A stretch of DNA of 64,000 bases, from contig OZ024858.1 in the NCBI GenBank assembly GCA_964017155.1, forward strand, positions 22,801,157 to 22,865,156, written 5' to 3'. Position 1 is the stretch's first letter. Each line of letters opens with the position of its first letter. Origin of the DNA: Oasisia sp. SBJ-2009 (taxonomy: Eukaryota; Annelida; Polychaeta; Sabellida; Siboglinidae). A program made the translations under genes and the position numbers. Of the stretch, positions 37,580-60,934 are shown piece by piece. The notes under the pieces were generated by a model. That model saw nothing but the letters and a program-made list of their open reading frames with translations, ran no database searches and was not told where the DNA came from.

Positions 37580-39399
37580 AACGGATAATTGAAACTCTCT
37601 TACACATGGTCAATAATGTCAACGTCGTTTCTTGGAAATACACGTGTGAACAAAACAATGTACGACCGCTGTGCGTGCGTATTTGCGTGTGCGTTACACC
37701 GGCACAGTGGCTGCCCGACTCCGTCGTCTCAAATCTCTCATTGTTCTAGCGTCCACAGCCGTCACTGCCAACAGCGCCGAGTCCGGCAGTCCGCGCGCCG
37801 GGTCGCTCAAAGGTCACGCCTACTGTTTGCGCCGTCGTAGCTTACATAACTGTTAATTCACGGCGCAGATGGTCGCTCGGCTTCATTAGCCCTCGCCGCC
37901 CATCACACCTGCAGAATCGTCGCTACTCCTGCACGCCAAGAACGGAACAGACGCGAACGAGTCATGTGACATGCAAGGTGCGGATCGGGTCTCTGTCGCC
38001 TGTAGCGTTTCCTACGTGAAGCGCCGTCAAATAACGAAGGCTTACACCTTTGTAATATCATCACGCTGAACCACGCGACCTATGACACGAGCCTGGCAGA
38101 GCAGACGACTAAATGGTACAGCATGTTTATGAAGAATGCACCTGCAACGCTTACGATGTGAAAGAGAATCACAGCATTTGCAACACAATAACTGGTTGAT
38201 GTGAAGTTTTAGTAATGTCAAATGAGAGAACACGCGCTGCCACTGCGCTTAGAAAACAAATGATATTATAATCTATTGTAATTTTTTTTTACTTAGAATA
38301 CCTAAAATGCATAATCATTCTATAGAATAGTGATCGTGGCAATTTGTCGTTTTATGTCTTTTAATTATTTACGTTCTTTCGTACTGTGAACGTTCACGAT
38401 GAATCCATAAGAAAGGCTTAGTTATATATATAATATATATATATATATAAAACAACTTATGATTTTGCTTCAGAAAACGGCTTACACTCACTGTAAAGCC
38501 TATGCTGATAGATTAAGGAAGCGGGCACGACTGACCTTCCGTTTGCAGAACAATTCAATTTTTAAATAACTCACACGACATTTCTTACAAACTTTATAAA
38601 CAATAAATACAGGTTTACACTGACAGTTATCTACAATGCAAGTCGACAAAACGGTGGAAAACGATTAGTCATACAACGAACCAGTAGCGACACCTAGTGG
38701 ACAAGTGCACAACACTTTCATTCTCCAAGTATTGCCGTCAGCGGCGATACAAGTCTACGAACCACACACAAAAATGAACACATTTGTTTGGCAGCACACA
38801 TTGCTGTCGTAACTGACATATCAGTTAACACAGCCCCAGTAAAAAAAAATCTGGCTATTCATCATCATGAGCTACCATTAATTCATACTAATAGATAGTT
38901 GATCACTTTGTTCTTTCACTTCACACCAGAACCAAAACCTCACACCACATGAAACCAAGCCCGAGGACATTTGTGAACACTATAATTGTTATTCTGGTCA
39001 TGTAACTTGCAGTCAGTTTTTATTTTAACGTTTCGTTTGTCAGATTCATCACGTTTTCCACTATAAGGGAACATGTTAATCCCTCTGCATGTCCCTGGTG
39101 TCGCGTACAGCTTGGCTGGCTCTTCAGGAGAATTTGTTTTCTAAGTAAAAGTTCCTATCTCGAGTCATATTGTCTATGATTTAACTGATCGTTTTTAATG
39201 TCTTTCACACCAACGATGGCACTGCACATAAATTGTACACTACCACATAATCATCTACTCTAGTGACAGTGTCTAGAGAAACTTGCTGGTAGTATTACAA
39301 GAGAAAAACGTAGACTGTGAAATATGAAAAAAGTAATAATTTGATTCGTCTTGTCTGACGAAACTTCATCTAATATTACATGCTTCCAGATTGTGTTTG
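37579..39399. other. Intergenic and probable KAT8 3' UTR
   Basis: CpG-richer to about 38040, AT-rich after. A minus-strand AATAAA (plus strand TTTATT at 39019-39024) is a candidate polyadenylation signal for KAT8, giving a 3' UTR of about 780 bases. No other gene is seen. Confidence 0.45.
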
Positions 39400-39615
39400 A
39401 TCCAGAGACTGTGTGATGTCCAAATAGTTGTGCGATGTCCAGATAATTGTGTGATGTCCACACAATTGTGTGATGTCCACACTGCTGTGTGATATCCACA
39501 CAACTGTGTGATGTCCACGCAGTTGTGTGATGTCCACACAACTGTGTGATGTCCACGCAGTTGTGTGATGTCCACACAACTGTGTGATGTCCACGCAGTT
39601 GTGTGATGTCCAAGC
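39400..39615. repeat. About 21 bp minisatellite in the KAT8 3' UTR
   Basis: About 10 units of TGTGTGATGTCCACACAAC type, with ACAACTG and GCAGTTG variants alternating near the right side. CAACTG and CAGTTG are mutually inverse, so neighbouring units can pair. Confidence 0.93.
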
Positions 39616-39654
39616 TTTCAGTCAGTTCCACATGGTCACTCACAAACTCCTTAT

Positions 39655-39775
39655 GAGTGACACTGTGACATCACGGGACACACTATGACATAACAGGAAA
39701 CACTATGACATCATGGGAGACACTATGACATAACAGGAGACACTATGACATCACGGGAGACACCACGACCTCCAT
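39655..39775. repeat. About 20 bp tandem repeat just after the KAT8 stop
   Basis: Units GACACTATGACATCACGGGA and the variant GACATAACAGGA alternate about six times, ending about 25 bp beyond the KAT8 stop codon at 39798-39800. Confidence 0.9.
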
Positions 39776-39797
39776 CAGTCTGTGACAGACACGACGG

Positions 39798-50812
<11,015 letters not shown>

Positions 50813-52374
50813 TTTGGGCTGCGTTCGAGAAATTGATTTAGTAGCACTATTGCGCATGTGCATACAATGCCACAAGTTCCTTCTGTCGCAGTCCTTCTAT
50901 TTCCTCTTGATTAATATGAGGTACATGCTCCATGGATTATGCATACATAACTAACTGTAAACGATGTTATTATTATTTTTCATATATATATATGTGTGCG
51001 TGTGCGTGTGCGTGTGCGTGTGCGTGTGCGTGTGCGTGTGCGTGTGCGTGTGCGTGTGCGTGTGCGTGTGCGTGTGCGTGTGCGTGTGCGTGTGCGTGTG
51101 CGTGTGCGTGTGCGTGTGCGTGTGCGTGTGCGTGTGCGTGTGCGTGTGCGTGTGCGTGTGCGTGTGCGTGTGCGTGTGCGTGTGCGTGTGCGTGTGCGTG
51201 TGCGTGTGCGTGTGCGTGTGCGTGTGCGTGTGCGTGTGCGTGTGCGTGTGCGTGTGCGTGTGCGTGTGCGTGTGCGTGTGCGTGTGCGTGTGCGTGTGCG
51301 TGTGCGTGTGCGTGTGCGTGTGCGTGTGCGTGTGCGTGTGCGTGTGCGTGGACGTGGACGTGTACGTGTACGTGTACGTGTACGTGTACATGTACATGTA
51401 CATGTACATGTACACTAAAAAGAAAACATTCTATGACAATATCGCAATAAAACAATTATGTAAGGTATTTGAATTAATTAAAATGTATAATAAAAAGATA
51501 TGTTTTTATACATTTTCTAAACAGAAAAAGTATCCTAGATGCAAGAATGTTCACAGGCAGATAATAATGAAAACAATTCCACTCCGTGGGGGAATTTTGT
51601 ATCTTCAATGCTGGGAGTCAGTTTTGAGGAATCAAAAGTGCAACTGAAGATCTCAAGGATAATGTTGTTGTTTGTAAAACCTGCAATGATAGATCGAAAA
51701 AAAATGCACTCCCCAATCAACTAAATTACGGGTTTAATCATTCCTATCCAAATATCCACCGAATACAAGACTATGAACAACATATAAATCAAATTTGTTT
51801 GCATTATGACGTTGCAAGCAATTCTATTTTGTTAGTGCTTCATTTGAACAAATCATATTATATTGAATATCATGTATTCTGTGGTGATTAGACAACTTGT
51901 GATTTTTTTACGTTAAATAGATTTATTTATTTATTCAAAATATTATGACAAAATATTTCCAGAACATTTACAAGCTATGCCTATACAACATACTTTATTT
52001 TAATCGTTAGATTTTCATATGTACACGCATACGCGCACGAACGCCTGCATTTTTAAACAGGTGGCGTCACATCGCGGGACTTGGATAATCGACTTTGACC
52101 TGAACCAGTGCCTGAACGTGGCCTTGTTTTGCACACGGTCTTTTAGTTCATGGCCAATCTAAAGGAGGGCGCAACGTATTATTTAGTTTATGATAAATTT
52201 GACAGAGGGCGCCCAAGACACAAGTTCAAATTCTTAACAAATCTGGAAGAGGGCGACACTGTGTTTCAACAACGCTTGTCTTTTGTTGCCGGCGAGAGAC
52301 CGTAACAAAATCTATTTCACTGCAAGCGAGTACAGTTTCAGCAATACACCTGATTCAGCTCTCCCGGTAGAAAC
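50813..52374. promoter_or_regulatory. Head-to-head KAT8-POLB promoter interval
   Basis: About 1.56 kb separate the two start codons, so both promoters must lie here unless distant 5' exons exist. It contains the 50986-51414 alternating repeat and an AT-rich middle. Nearer POLB (52080-52370) are two GGAGGGCG / AGAGGGCG motifs. No TATA box is obvious for either gene. Confidence 0.5.
50986..51414. repeat. (GTGCGT)n and related alternating purine-pyrimidine tract
   Basis: TATATATGTG leads into about 59 copies of GTGCGT (50993-51348), then GTGGAC, GTGTAC and ATGTAC units. Except at the GTGGACGTGGAC steps every base alternates purine-pyrimidine over about 420 bp. Val-Cys, Thr-His and Arg-Val frames are artefacts. 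Confidence 0.97.
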
Positions 52375-55300
52375 ATGAGCAAGCGTAAAGGTCCAGACTC
52401 CGGCAACCCGAATTCAGAATTCGTGGATTTCCTAATGGGTTCGCACAATGTTTTTTTGTTTATGTTATAGTTGCACGCGCCAGTAATTGGCAGTGCTAGA
52501 CTGTAGACCTAGTCTAGACCTAGTCGACGTAGTGCAGTCTGTAGAGTACGTGTAGTACTGTGTAGAGCTCTGTGTATTGACATTGCCTACTCAGCGATTA
52601 CTTAATATTTGGAATAAAATGGGTAAAATTAACTTTCAAATTGTAATGGTTGGAGCTATTCAACTGCTGGGTACATAGACATAGTCAACCAGTTATGTTT
52701 TGGGATACCCTCCAAACAAGAAGAAAAGTTAAAAGACTTAGCATAATATACAAGATGGAACATAACCTTATAGTCTAGATATCCCGCTAGATCACTATAT
52801 CCAACACAACACTAGATCCTCACGTAAACATGACAGTCAGTTCTTGCAAATTAGACACTCTGCAAACATATTTGGAAACAGCTTCTTCCCAAACACAATT
52901 AAAGAATGGAATTCTCTGCCCCCAAACACTGTCTCAAGTAAATCACTAAACTCATTTCCAAAAAATGTAATCCAACATTTTAATAATTAAGTCAAATGAC
53001 CCACCATGTGCACTGGCGTGATGTGTCCCCGGGACATTTTTCCAGTAACAGACAGATACAGATACAGTTCTTTGTAGAAGACATGGAAGATTGAGAGGAG
53101 TGATACTCTGAAGTACTCATGAATGATCCACATGCACAGTGAACAACGAACGCATTCGTTCATCCATATTTAGCCTTTTATTGTGTCTTCATTAGTCTAA
53201 AAACCCTCTTTTTGTTAACTACTTCCTACTATGACCTATTTATTTTTACTTTTTATTTTTACTTGTATTCATGTATTGTGTTTTTTATTGTATTTTATGT
53301 AAAAGTATGGACTTGGCAGAAAATAGCAGCAGTGAGTTGAAAATACTATTTTCCCAACCAGCTGTGTAAACTAAACATTTCATTATCTTCATGAATCAAA
53401 CCTACCATTGATACAAGTGATGCCAGCAAACTGTGTACATAAGAAATGAGGTCTGTCTCTGTCTGTAGAACTGGCCAACTATGAGAAGAATGTGACGAGA
53501 CAGATGCACAAGTACAACGCCTACAGGAAGGCTGCTGGCGTCCTCGCGAAACACCCCACCAAGATCAAGAGTGGCGCAGAAGCCAAGAAACTGGCGAGTA
53601 GTGGAGATATAGGCTGGCATTGTAACATTTGGAATTTTTAATGTATCTCAAAATGTATTATGCTCTAAATTTGTCATGTCATGTTGCACTGTCAGTTTGT
53701 TGTGTCATGTTGCACTGTCAGTTTGTTGTGTCATGTTGCACTGTCAGTTTGTTGTGTCATGTTGCACTGTCAGTTTGTTGTGTCATGTTGCACTGTCAGT
53801 TTGTTGTGTCATGTTGCACTGTCAGTTTGTTGTGTCATGTTGCACTGTCAATTTGTTGTGTCATGTTGCACTATCAGTTTGTTGTGTCATGTTGCACTGT
53901 AAGTTTGTTGTGTCATGTTGCACTGTAAGTTTGTTGTGTCATGTTGCACTGTCAGTTTGTTGTGTCATGTTGCATTGTCAGTTTGTTGTGTCATGTTGCA
54001 CTATCAACTAGTCATGTTGTGTTGCACTTTCAGTTGATCAAGTCATGTCGCACTGTCAGTTGGTAATTTCATGTGCAGCAACATTACTTGATCATGCTGA
54101 ACCAATCTATGGTCAAGGCCATCTAAGGACTAATGTCTTTAGAAGCAAAGTTCTGAATCTAGTGCCATGAAATTCTACAATCTGCAGTGGTAATATTTCA
54201 GATTACCTAAATGTTGAGCAGGACTTTGTAGCAACTGGAGTGAATGTTGATGTGTTTGCAGGATGGCATTGGAGAGAAGATTGCCAAGAAGATTGACGAG
54301 GTTCTGGCAACAGGGAAACTGCAGAAACTAGAAAAGGTTATTCATCTGTGATGCATGAAACAATGCAACTTGCAAGTTGAAATTAACACTCTGTATACAT
54401 CGTATCTTGAACACATTCAAATAGTTGACAACTCATCATTTTATATATTCGTCAGAAACATAGTTTGCCCATTCGGTAGTTTCGTTTAAATTTAATGATT
54501 ATTTAACATTTTTGATATAAGACACTTCATAACACATACATTTTTTTAAATATAAAGGATGTTTACATTAATGACTTTTTTTAATATTTTTTTATAAAGG
54601 ATGTGTACATGACAATGTTTGTGCATGTTACTTCAAAATAACAGTGCTGTGGTTATTATTTATTTGAATACTTTAGTAGAAACATTTTACAGTATATACT
54701 CTGTATAGTCATTTATTTATTATGCAAATCTTTTTTAAGGTTGCCACATTTGTTTAATGGCATGAATATTAGTTTTTAAATTTCTCCACAGATCCGTGCC
54801 GATGACACAAGTGTGGCTATTAATGAACTCACTAAAGTCACCGGGATTGGGTAAGTCTCGCTAAACTCTTGCAAATGCTCCCTTTTCTTGCACGGCATTT
54901 TTATTAAACTATGTTAAATTTAGACTTATAAATATCCAATTGTGTTCTCTCAAGAAGTGATTCATATGCAAATAAATGTGACTGTCGGCAAAGCTCTACA
55001 ACCTGTATAAGCTGCACATAACAACCATTTGTGCCTTTTTATATGTAGCATTTGTAATAAGTTTCCCCAGTTGTTTTTTATAAAAATTCCACTTCTAAAT
55101 TATCCTTGTCTGTATTTACCAGTCTCAACTTGCCATGTCAAATTTGTTGATATCTATTTTCCACATCAAAGTGCGATATATATGTATTGTACATATAAGA
55201 CAACATATATGTTTGTTTCACCTTTATTTGTCACATCAAACTTTGCTCTGTGTATGTTTTCTGCATGTCAGTTTGTGATGTTTGGGTGTCACACATTAGT

Positions 55301-58300
55301 TTGCCAGATGAAAGTTTGTAATGTCTGTTTTTTCATGTCTAAGTTTGTCGTATCAACATTTGCAACATCTAAGATTGCTACGGCTGTTTTTTCAGTCCTG
55401 CCAATGCTCAGAAATTGGTGGCTGAAGGAATCACGAGCGTTGAAGGTAAAGTGTCGTGATGTTTACATTTAATTTCTTTTAGCTTTCGTAGTAAGCAGTT
55501 TGTTGATTTTAGCTCAAGATGTTGAGTTTTATAGGCAGTTTCTTAATCAAGGAGGCCATATTTCTTAAGGGATGTCAACAGTAAGGTGTCTCCCCCTACT
55601 GGCCGTCACAGTTTATATTTTATGTTTCAGAGTTGAGGAAACACGAAGATAAGCTGAACCATCATCAACAAATTGGACTAAAGTTTGTCATTGTTTTTTT
55701 ATTAGTAGGCAAACATTTACACCACCATGTTTCCTTGCGCACTTTTCTTTCTGTGTTTGTTATTATCTCTGCAATACTGAAATTCTGCCACTTGGTGCAG
55801 CAACCTGATAGATGACCAGTCATGACACTCCTTGTGATTGTTATATGGGGGGAGGGGCGGGGGTTGTTGTTGTCAAGTAGTGATGTGTCACCACTGGTAA
55901 TCCTGAACCATGGTGACAATAAAGGTTTGAGTCAACCAACCGCATTCCAATACAGTCTGTTATCATAGTTCATAATTTGAATGTTTTGTTGACATTTTGT
56001 GAACACAAATCCAACTGCAAACACTGTTTTGGAATTATCAAACACAATTTAGAAGGCATATTACATGCAAAATTAAGCAATATGTCATATAATATAATCT
56101 TAACAGTATTATGCAAGCTGGTGGTACTGCTATTGAACAAAAAAAAAATCTATAATATTTTTACTTTAAAAAAATCATGTAACCTTTGATTGCTAGCCGT
56201 GCGTGGGGATATCACTTTGGTGTATCCCCTGGCTACAACCCAGATAGCTCTTTAGGAGACCGTGGTTGATATTTGAGGATGTGTAAATAATTAAATGGTC
56301 GCTGTCTGATGAAGGCAATGTATATGAATGCTTCACTAGTTATAATGGTCAAAAATCACAGGTAAAAGGATAAATTTTGAAGTAAATAAAATATTACCCA
56401 TCTTACCTATTGGATGAACCCCTTCACTCAAGTTATAAAACATGGTCAGGTAACATAAATACATGGAACCTACTAGCTCCCTTGAGAAATATAACATTAT
56501 AGCAACACATGTACTGCTGTGGGTGTCATATCCTAATACAAACTGACATGTTAGCACTTGCCATTAATGCGTGTGTGAATATGAGTGAGCAAGTGGGTGT
56601 TGGTACATGTTTCTTTATAGTAAAATTGAAAAAGTCGTTTTAAGTATGATAGACCTACCATATTACATGCTTCTTATAATTGCAGATATTTTGAGGACTT
56701 TGAAACGCGAATACCACGATCAGAAATGTTGAAGCTTAAGGTAAAACAACAACCATATATACCGTTGTTGATCTGAATTGTTTACATGTCAGTATGTTCA
56801 AAAACTGAATATGGCTAATTTAATTTAATGGCACTGCATTGGTTCTTTTTTAGATACATTTTATTAAATTTTATAAATGTATTAATTATTAATTAAACAA
56901 AGTATATAATTCTATGTCAGAAAATGAGGAACATACAGTGATGCTTAAGTGACTGTCCTAAGTAGTCTATCATTACAGTTGAAATGTGTCATTTGCAGGA
57001 TGTTGTGTTATCAGAAGTGAAGCAGTTAGACAGCGAGTACACAGCGGATGTGTGCGGCAGCTTCAGAAGAGGTGACCTCAAACGATAAACAGTTTCCAAA
57101 TCAAATGTTCTTCTAATGGTTACCTCATCACTCTATCACTCTATGTTAGCCACATGTTTGTGACTAGTGTATTGTCGAGCTTGGTTTTCAGAGTTGTCCT
57201 TCTCTAGAATTAGTGAGTCCACTACAGGTTACACATTTACCCCCTGTATGGGATCTTTTACTTCCCCTGGCATAGACACCAGATAGAAGGAACCACCGGC
57301 TTTTAGTGTCTCTTCCGAAAGACACAGGCAAATGTGGGGTGAACGAAATTGCCTAAGTTTCGAAACGGCGGTAGGTGGGATTGACCCACCGTCCCCTCGA
57401 TTGACAGTCCGGCGCTCTACCGCACGACCACCGCTCCTCACCTATGTTTTGCCATCACCAGAAGTCCCACCTTTTTAATATTGGCTGTCTCCGCGTAGTC
57501 CAGCTGTCTGTTGACACCCAATTTGAGAACTACTTGGTGGTTGTATCTGTTAATACTTTAGTACAATAGTTTCTGAAATAAAACATTATTTTATACGTTA
57601 ACTTGGCATCATTGTAGATGCATCATCTCCTGTATCTTGTGTCAAGCATTGTCAAATTATTTAGCATTTTTAATAACAGTTCTGTTTAAATATAAATGCA
57701 TTTATTTATCACTCTATGTAACAAGGGCCGCGGCTTGTTGCTCCAGTGGTTAGTGGCTAATAAATGTACTTAATTTCCATGTAAAATGTTATTAGTTATG
57801 TGAATTATTATTGCATCAACAGCATTTTCATTATTCTGGTAACAGGGTTTAAATGAATATCACCCAATATATGTCCACATAACACTGTAAACAAGGAAAA
57901 CAAGGAATAGGTTTGCTGGAATATACAATATTTATACAGGAAGGAATTATTAAATGTTTTTGTGTGTACCCTGATGCATGCTTATGTGCATGTGTGCGTG
58001 TTTCATTTAAGTCATCATAACTACATATTAGACTCACTGTATCTCTAGGGAAACAGTTTGGTGTTTTGATGCCCAGTAAGTTTGCTAACAAGTGTTGATT
58101 TTCATTTCCTTGTGAATTGTTCCTAGGGGCGGCTAACAGTGGCGACATCGACATACTTCTCACCCACCCCACGTTTACGTCTACCTCCAAGAAGAAGGTG
58201 AAACCATGTCCTGTTTCTCGCCATAGTTATTCTGTCACTGTTTACTTAAACTTAAGGTTATTGTGATCGTTTTTAGTAATCAATACCTCGTGCTCAGGGC

Positions 58301-60779
58301 AGTGAAATTAACTTTTAAGATTATTATTTCTTTTGAGGAATTGCAGTTGTTTTCGTCCAACAAATTACTGCCATTTTTGTGTCAGTTCTTAACTGATTGA
58401 TTGTTGGGTCTTTGTTATTTTCATTTTTGCACCAGTATGTCACTGACGTCTTTGTTTCTTGTCATCCACTGTCAGCCCATTCTGCTGAAGAACGTTGTCA
58501 CGTGTCTTGAAGATGTCAACTTCATCACAGACAGACTGTCTCTTGGGGACTGCAAGTTCATGGTGTGTACTGAGTACTTTACTACACTATACAGATTAAT
58601 GACAGGAAGTAGCCATTTTCTGAATAACAATGTGAATTCTTTAACAATGTTTATAATATTATACTAATCGTGATTTAAAAATTTACAATGATTTAAGTAT
58701 CACAGAAACCAGCTGACCTATCTATTGTTGCTATAAATAGAATGCCAGTATTTTTGATTGTTCAAAACAACGAAAATCTAGTACGTCGAAATGTTGGCCC
58801 CCCAGTTTTTTTATACAAGGTTTTATTTACTGACAACTGCATGCAGGAATGTTTGATTAGATGTGCCAAAATAATTATGCAATTCTCAAAATTATATAAT
58901 GGATTATAACCATTATCAACATTGTGATGTGTAATTTTAATTGTGACACGACATCATTTTGATTGTGACATGACATCATTTTGATTGTGACATAACATTT
59001 ATAGTACATACGTCTCTGACATACATAGTTGATGCATACACTTTGTCAACATAGTGATATGTGTTATTTTGATTGTGACATTAACAAAGCGTATGCGTCA
59101 ACTATGTACATGACAGATGTATGTACTATCAATGTCATGTAACATTGGTTTCTTGACAGGGAGTTTGTAGACACGTCGCTGAGAGTGATGGCGCGGAGTA
59201 TCCATTCCGCCGCATCGATATCAGGTAATGGACGGCTGTTATTTTGAAGAAAAAACAGGCATTTCAATAACGCATTTCAAAAATACGTGGCCAGCCAGTT
59301 TCAAATAACATGGGACCATTCCGTACACAAGTAAAAAATAGCTGTCCAGTGACAATGATTATTGTTAAATTAATGTACACTTGTTAATCTGACATCCAAC
59401 TGACTTCCTTTTAGATTTCACCTTCTGTTCAGTTGTAATTACCTGTTTTTATCAGTCATCCTTAAAGACAGGTAGACAGCTCTGGCTAAGACCAAGTCGG
59501 GTGATAGGTTGAACAAAATGGTACATTGTGGGAAGTTTTTAAGTGACCAGGATAGTCTCTTGGTGGACATGTACTTTGTTGATAACTTGACATGACCCGA
59601 GGTGGTCCTGGTTTCAGATTGATTCCCCATGACCAGTTCTACTGTGCCCTGCTCTACTTCACCGGCAGCGACATGTTTAACAAGAACATGAGACAACACG
59701 CCCTCGATCAAGGATTCACCCTCAACGAGTACTGTCTACGCCCTGTAGGGGTCACAGGTAGGGGGCTGCACCCTTGTCTTTATCCCCCTTACTCCAGCCA
59801 TGTTTTTTCAACCAGGCATCGTCCAGTATCACAGTTAGTGGGTGGGAGTTGTGTTAAAATGGTCTTTGAGTATGGACGGGCTCTGGTTGTAAAAAAAATT
59901 AAAATCTGTCCTCTGAGCTGATAGATATTGACAGCACTCCACTAAAAACCACCAGTGAAACGACTGTTTCTTTTTGTTACTTTTACAAACATATTTTATA
60001 TATAAACAATAAATTAGTAGTGTGTGAATACAGGCCAATGAGATGACAAGAGGGTGAGCCATGTTTTTTTGGGTGGCCCCTTATTAAGCCATCTCTAGTC
60101 AGTGGGAATAGTACTAGCAGGCTCCTGAATATGTTGTACTTTGGCCAGTTTTCTCTCTTGATTTTTCTTGGTTGTGAACTAGGTGTACCTGCACAGCACC
60201 AACGAGCAATTCCCTTACCCCTGCCAGTGTTTACTATTTGAACATTTCATTATATAATTTGAATGTTTTGTGAATGAAACATTCAAATTGTAAATGAAAT
60301 TATCCGGGCCCGTTAAACACAATAATTATGGCAGTCATTATAATATTAATTTAGTTAACATTTATTATTAACAATGTTGTTTTAAACTGACCCTCTGGTT
60401 ACACAATTTAGGAATAAAATATTATAGGTCATTAGTAATTGTCCTTGTAGTGAAGTCACATGGATGTTGTACTACTTAAACAAATAGTTGTACATGATAC
60501 ATAACGATTCTGGATTTGGACATTGTGTTTGGACACCCTAAAGTGTATGTTGTTGAACACATTGTATATTTTGGAGTTTAAAATTTATTTTTAGGTGTCC
60601 GAATATCTAGTCGTTCATCCAGTATTATGTAATAACATTAATTGTTATCTGTTCCGAAATAACGATGTTAATTATTTATTGCAGGTGTGGCCGGTGAAGC
60701 CTTGCCCGTGTCGTCGGAGAGAGACATCTTTGACTACATTGGCATGACGTACAAGAAACCAGACGAGAGGAATATGTAG
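52375..60779 (+). CDS. POLB: DNA polymerase beta, 13 exons
   Basis: Exons 52375-52438, 53469-53593, 54262-54336, 54792-54850, 55396-55445, 55631-55682, 56686-56740, 56999-57071, 58127-58197, 58476-58562, 59160-59224, 59618-59757 and 60685-60779 join to 336 codons; human Pol beta has 335. Residues 1-90 are the 8 kDa dRP-lyase domain: MSKRKGPD start, [18 protein letters not shown], Hh[14 protein letters not shown] with the Schiff-base lysine at K73. A second HhH is [15 protein letters not shown]. In the palm, CGSFRRG is followed by catalytic D191 and D193 in [10 protein letters not shown] and D257 in RRIDIRL. The thumb has [27 protein letters not shown] and [11 protein letters not shown]. It fills gaps and removes 5'-dRP in short-patch base excision repair. 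Intron 2 has an apparent GC donor (CTG|GCGAGT); all other introns are GT-AG. Confidence 0.97.
52690..52990 (+). mobile_element. LINE RT C-terminal fragment in POLB intron 1
   Basis: The plus strand reads [20 protein letters not shown], then after a frame break [16 protein letters not shown] and an [13 protein letters not shown] ending. This is the tail of a LINE polymerase with at least one internal stop. Confidence 0.75.
53672..54004. repeat. 26 bp minisatellite, about 13 copies, POLB intron 2
   Basis: Units GTCATGTTGCACTGTCAGTT + TGTTGT with single-base variants. It starts about 80 bp after the exon 2 donor. Cys-Val-Met-Leu-type open frames are read-through. Confidence 0.97.
57206..57442 (-). 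mobile_element. tRNA-derived SINE, family 1, copy B
   Basis: Same orientation and structure as 1326-1569: the minus-strand head GTGGTCGTGCGGTAGAGCGC and GGTCAATCCC box, then a body with CTTCCGAAAGACACAGG read on the plus strand. It lies in POLB intron 8. Confidence 0.8.
58925..59147. repeat. Short tandem repeats plus imperfect palindrome before POLB exon 11
   Basis: Three units of TTTTGATTGTGACATGACAT type (58925-58990) lead into an inverted repeat. Arm 58985-59052 pairs with 59078-59147; shared sense blocks are ATAGTACATAC and CATAGTTGA(T/C)GCATAC. The loop is about 25 bp. The right end is 12 bp from the exon 11 start. Confidence 0.82.
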
Positions 60780-60928
60780 TGTGAAAGTGAATGGTCAGGG
60801 CCTGGCCAATGATGAAATCAACATGACTTTAATATACGCAACGTTGGATGCTTTTTGTGGTGTCATCAACGTGTATATGTTATATATGTTGTAACGGTCG
60901 CAGCAAAGTGGAAAATGGAATTGTTTTT

Positions 60929-60934
60929 AATAAA
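60929..60934 (+). terminator. Polyadenylation signal AATAAA of POLB
   Basis: A canonical AATAAA lies 150 bp after the POLB stop codon, followed by a TTTTTG-rich stretch. Confidence 0.7.

Noticed and set aside
50932..51647. Val-Cys / Thr-His / Arg-Val dipeptide frames over 140-227 codons
   Set aside because: Translation of the (GTGCGT)n microsatellite in all frames.
53629..54011. Cys-Val-Met-Leu-His repeat frames
   Set aside because: They are the 26 bp minisatellite in POLB intron 2; the three frames simply permute it.
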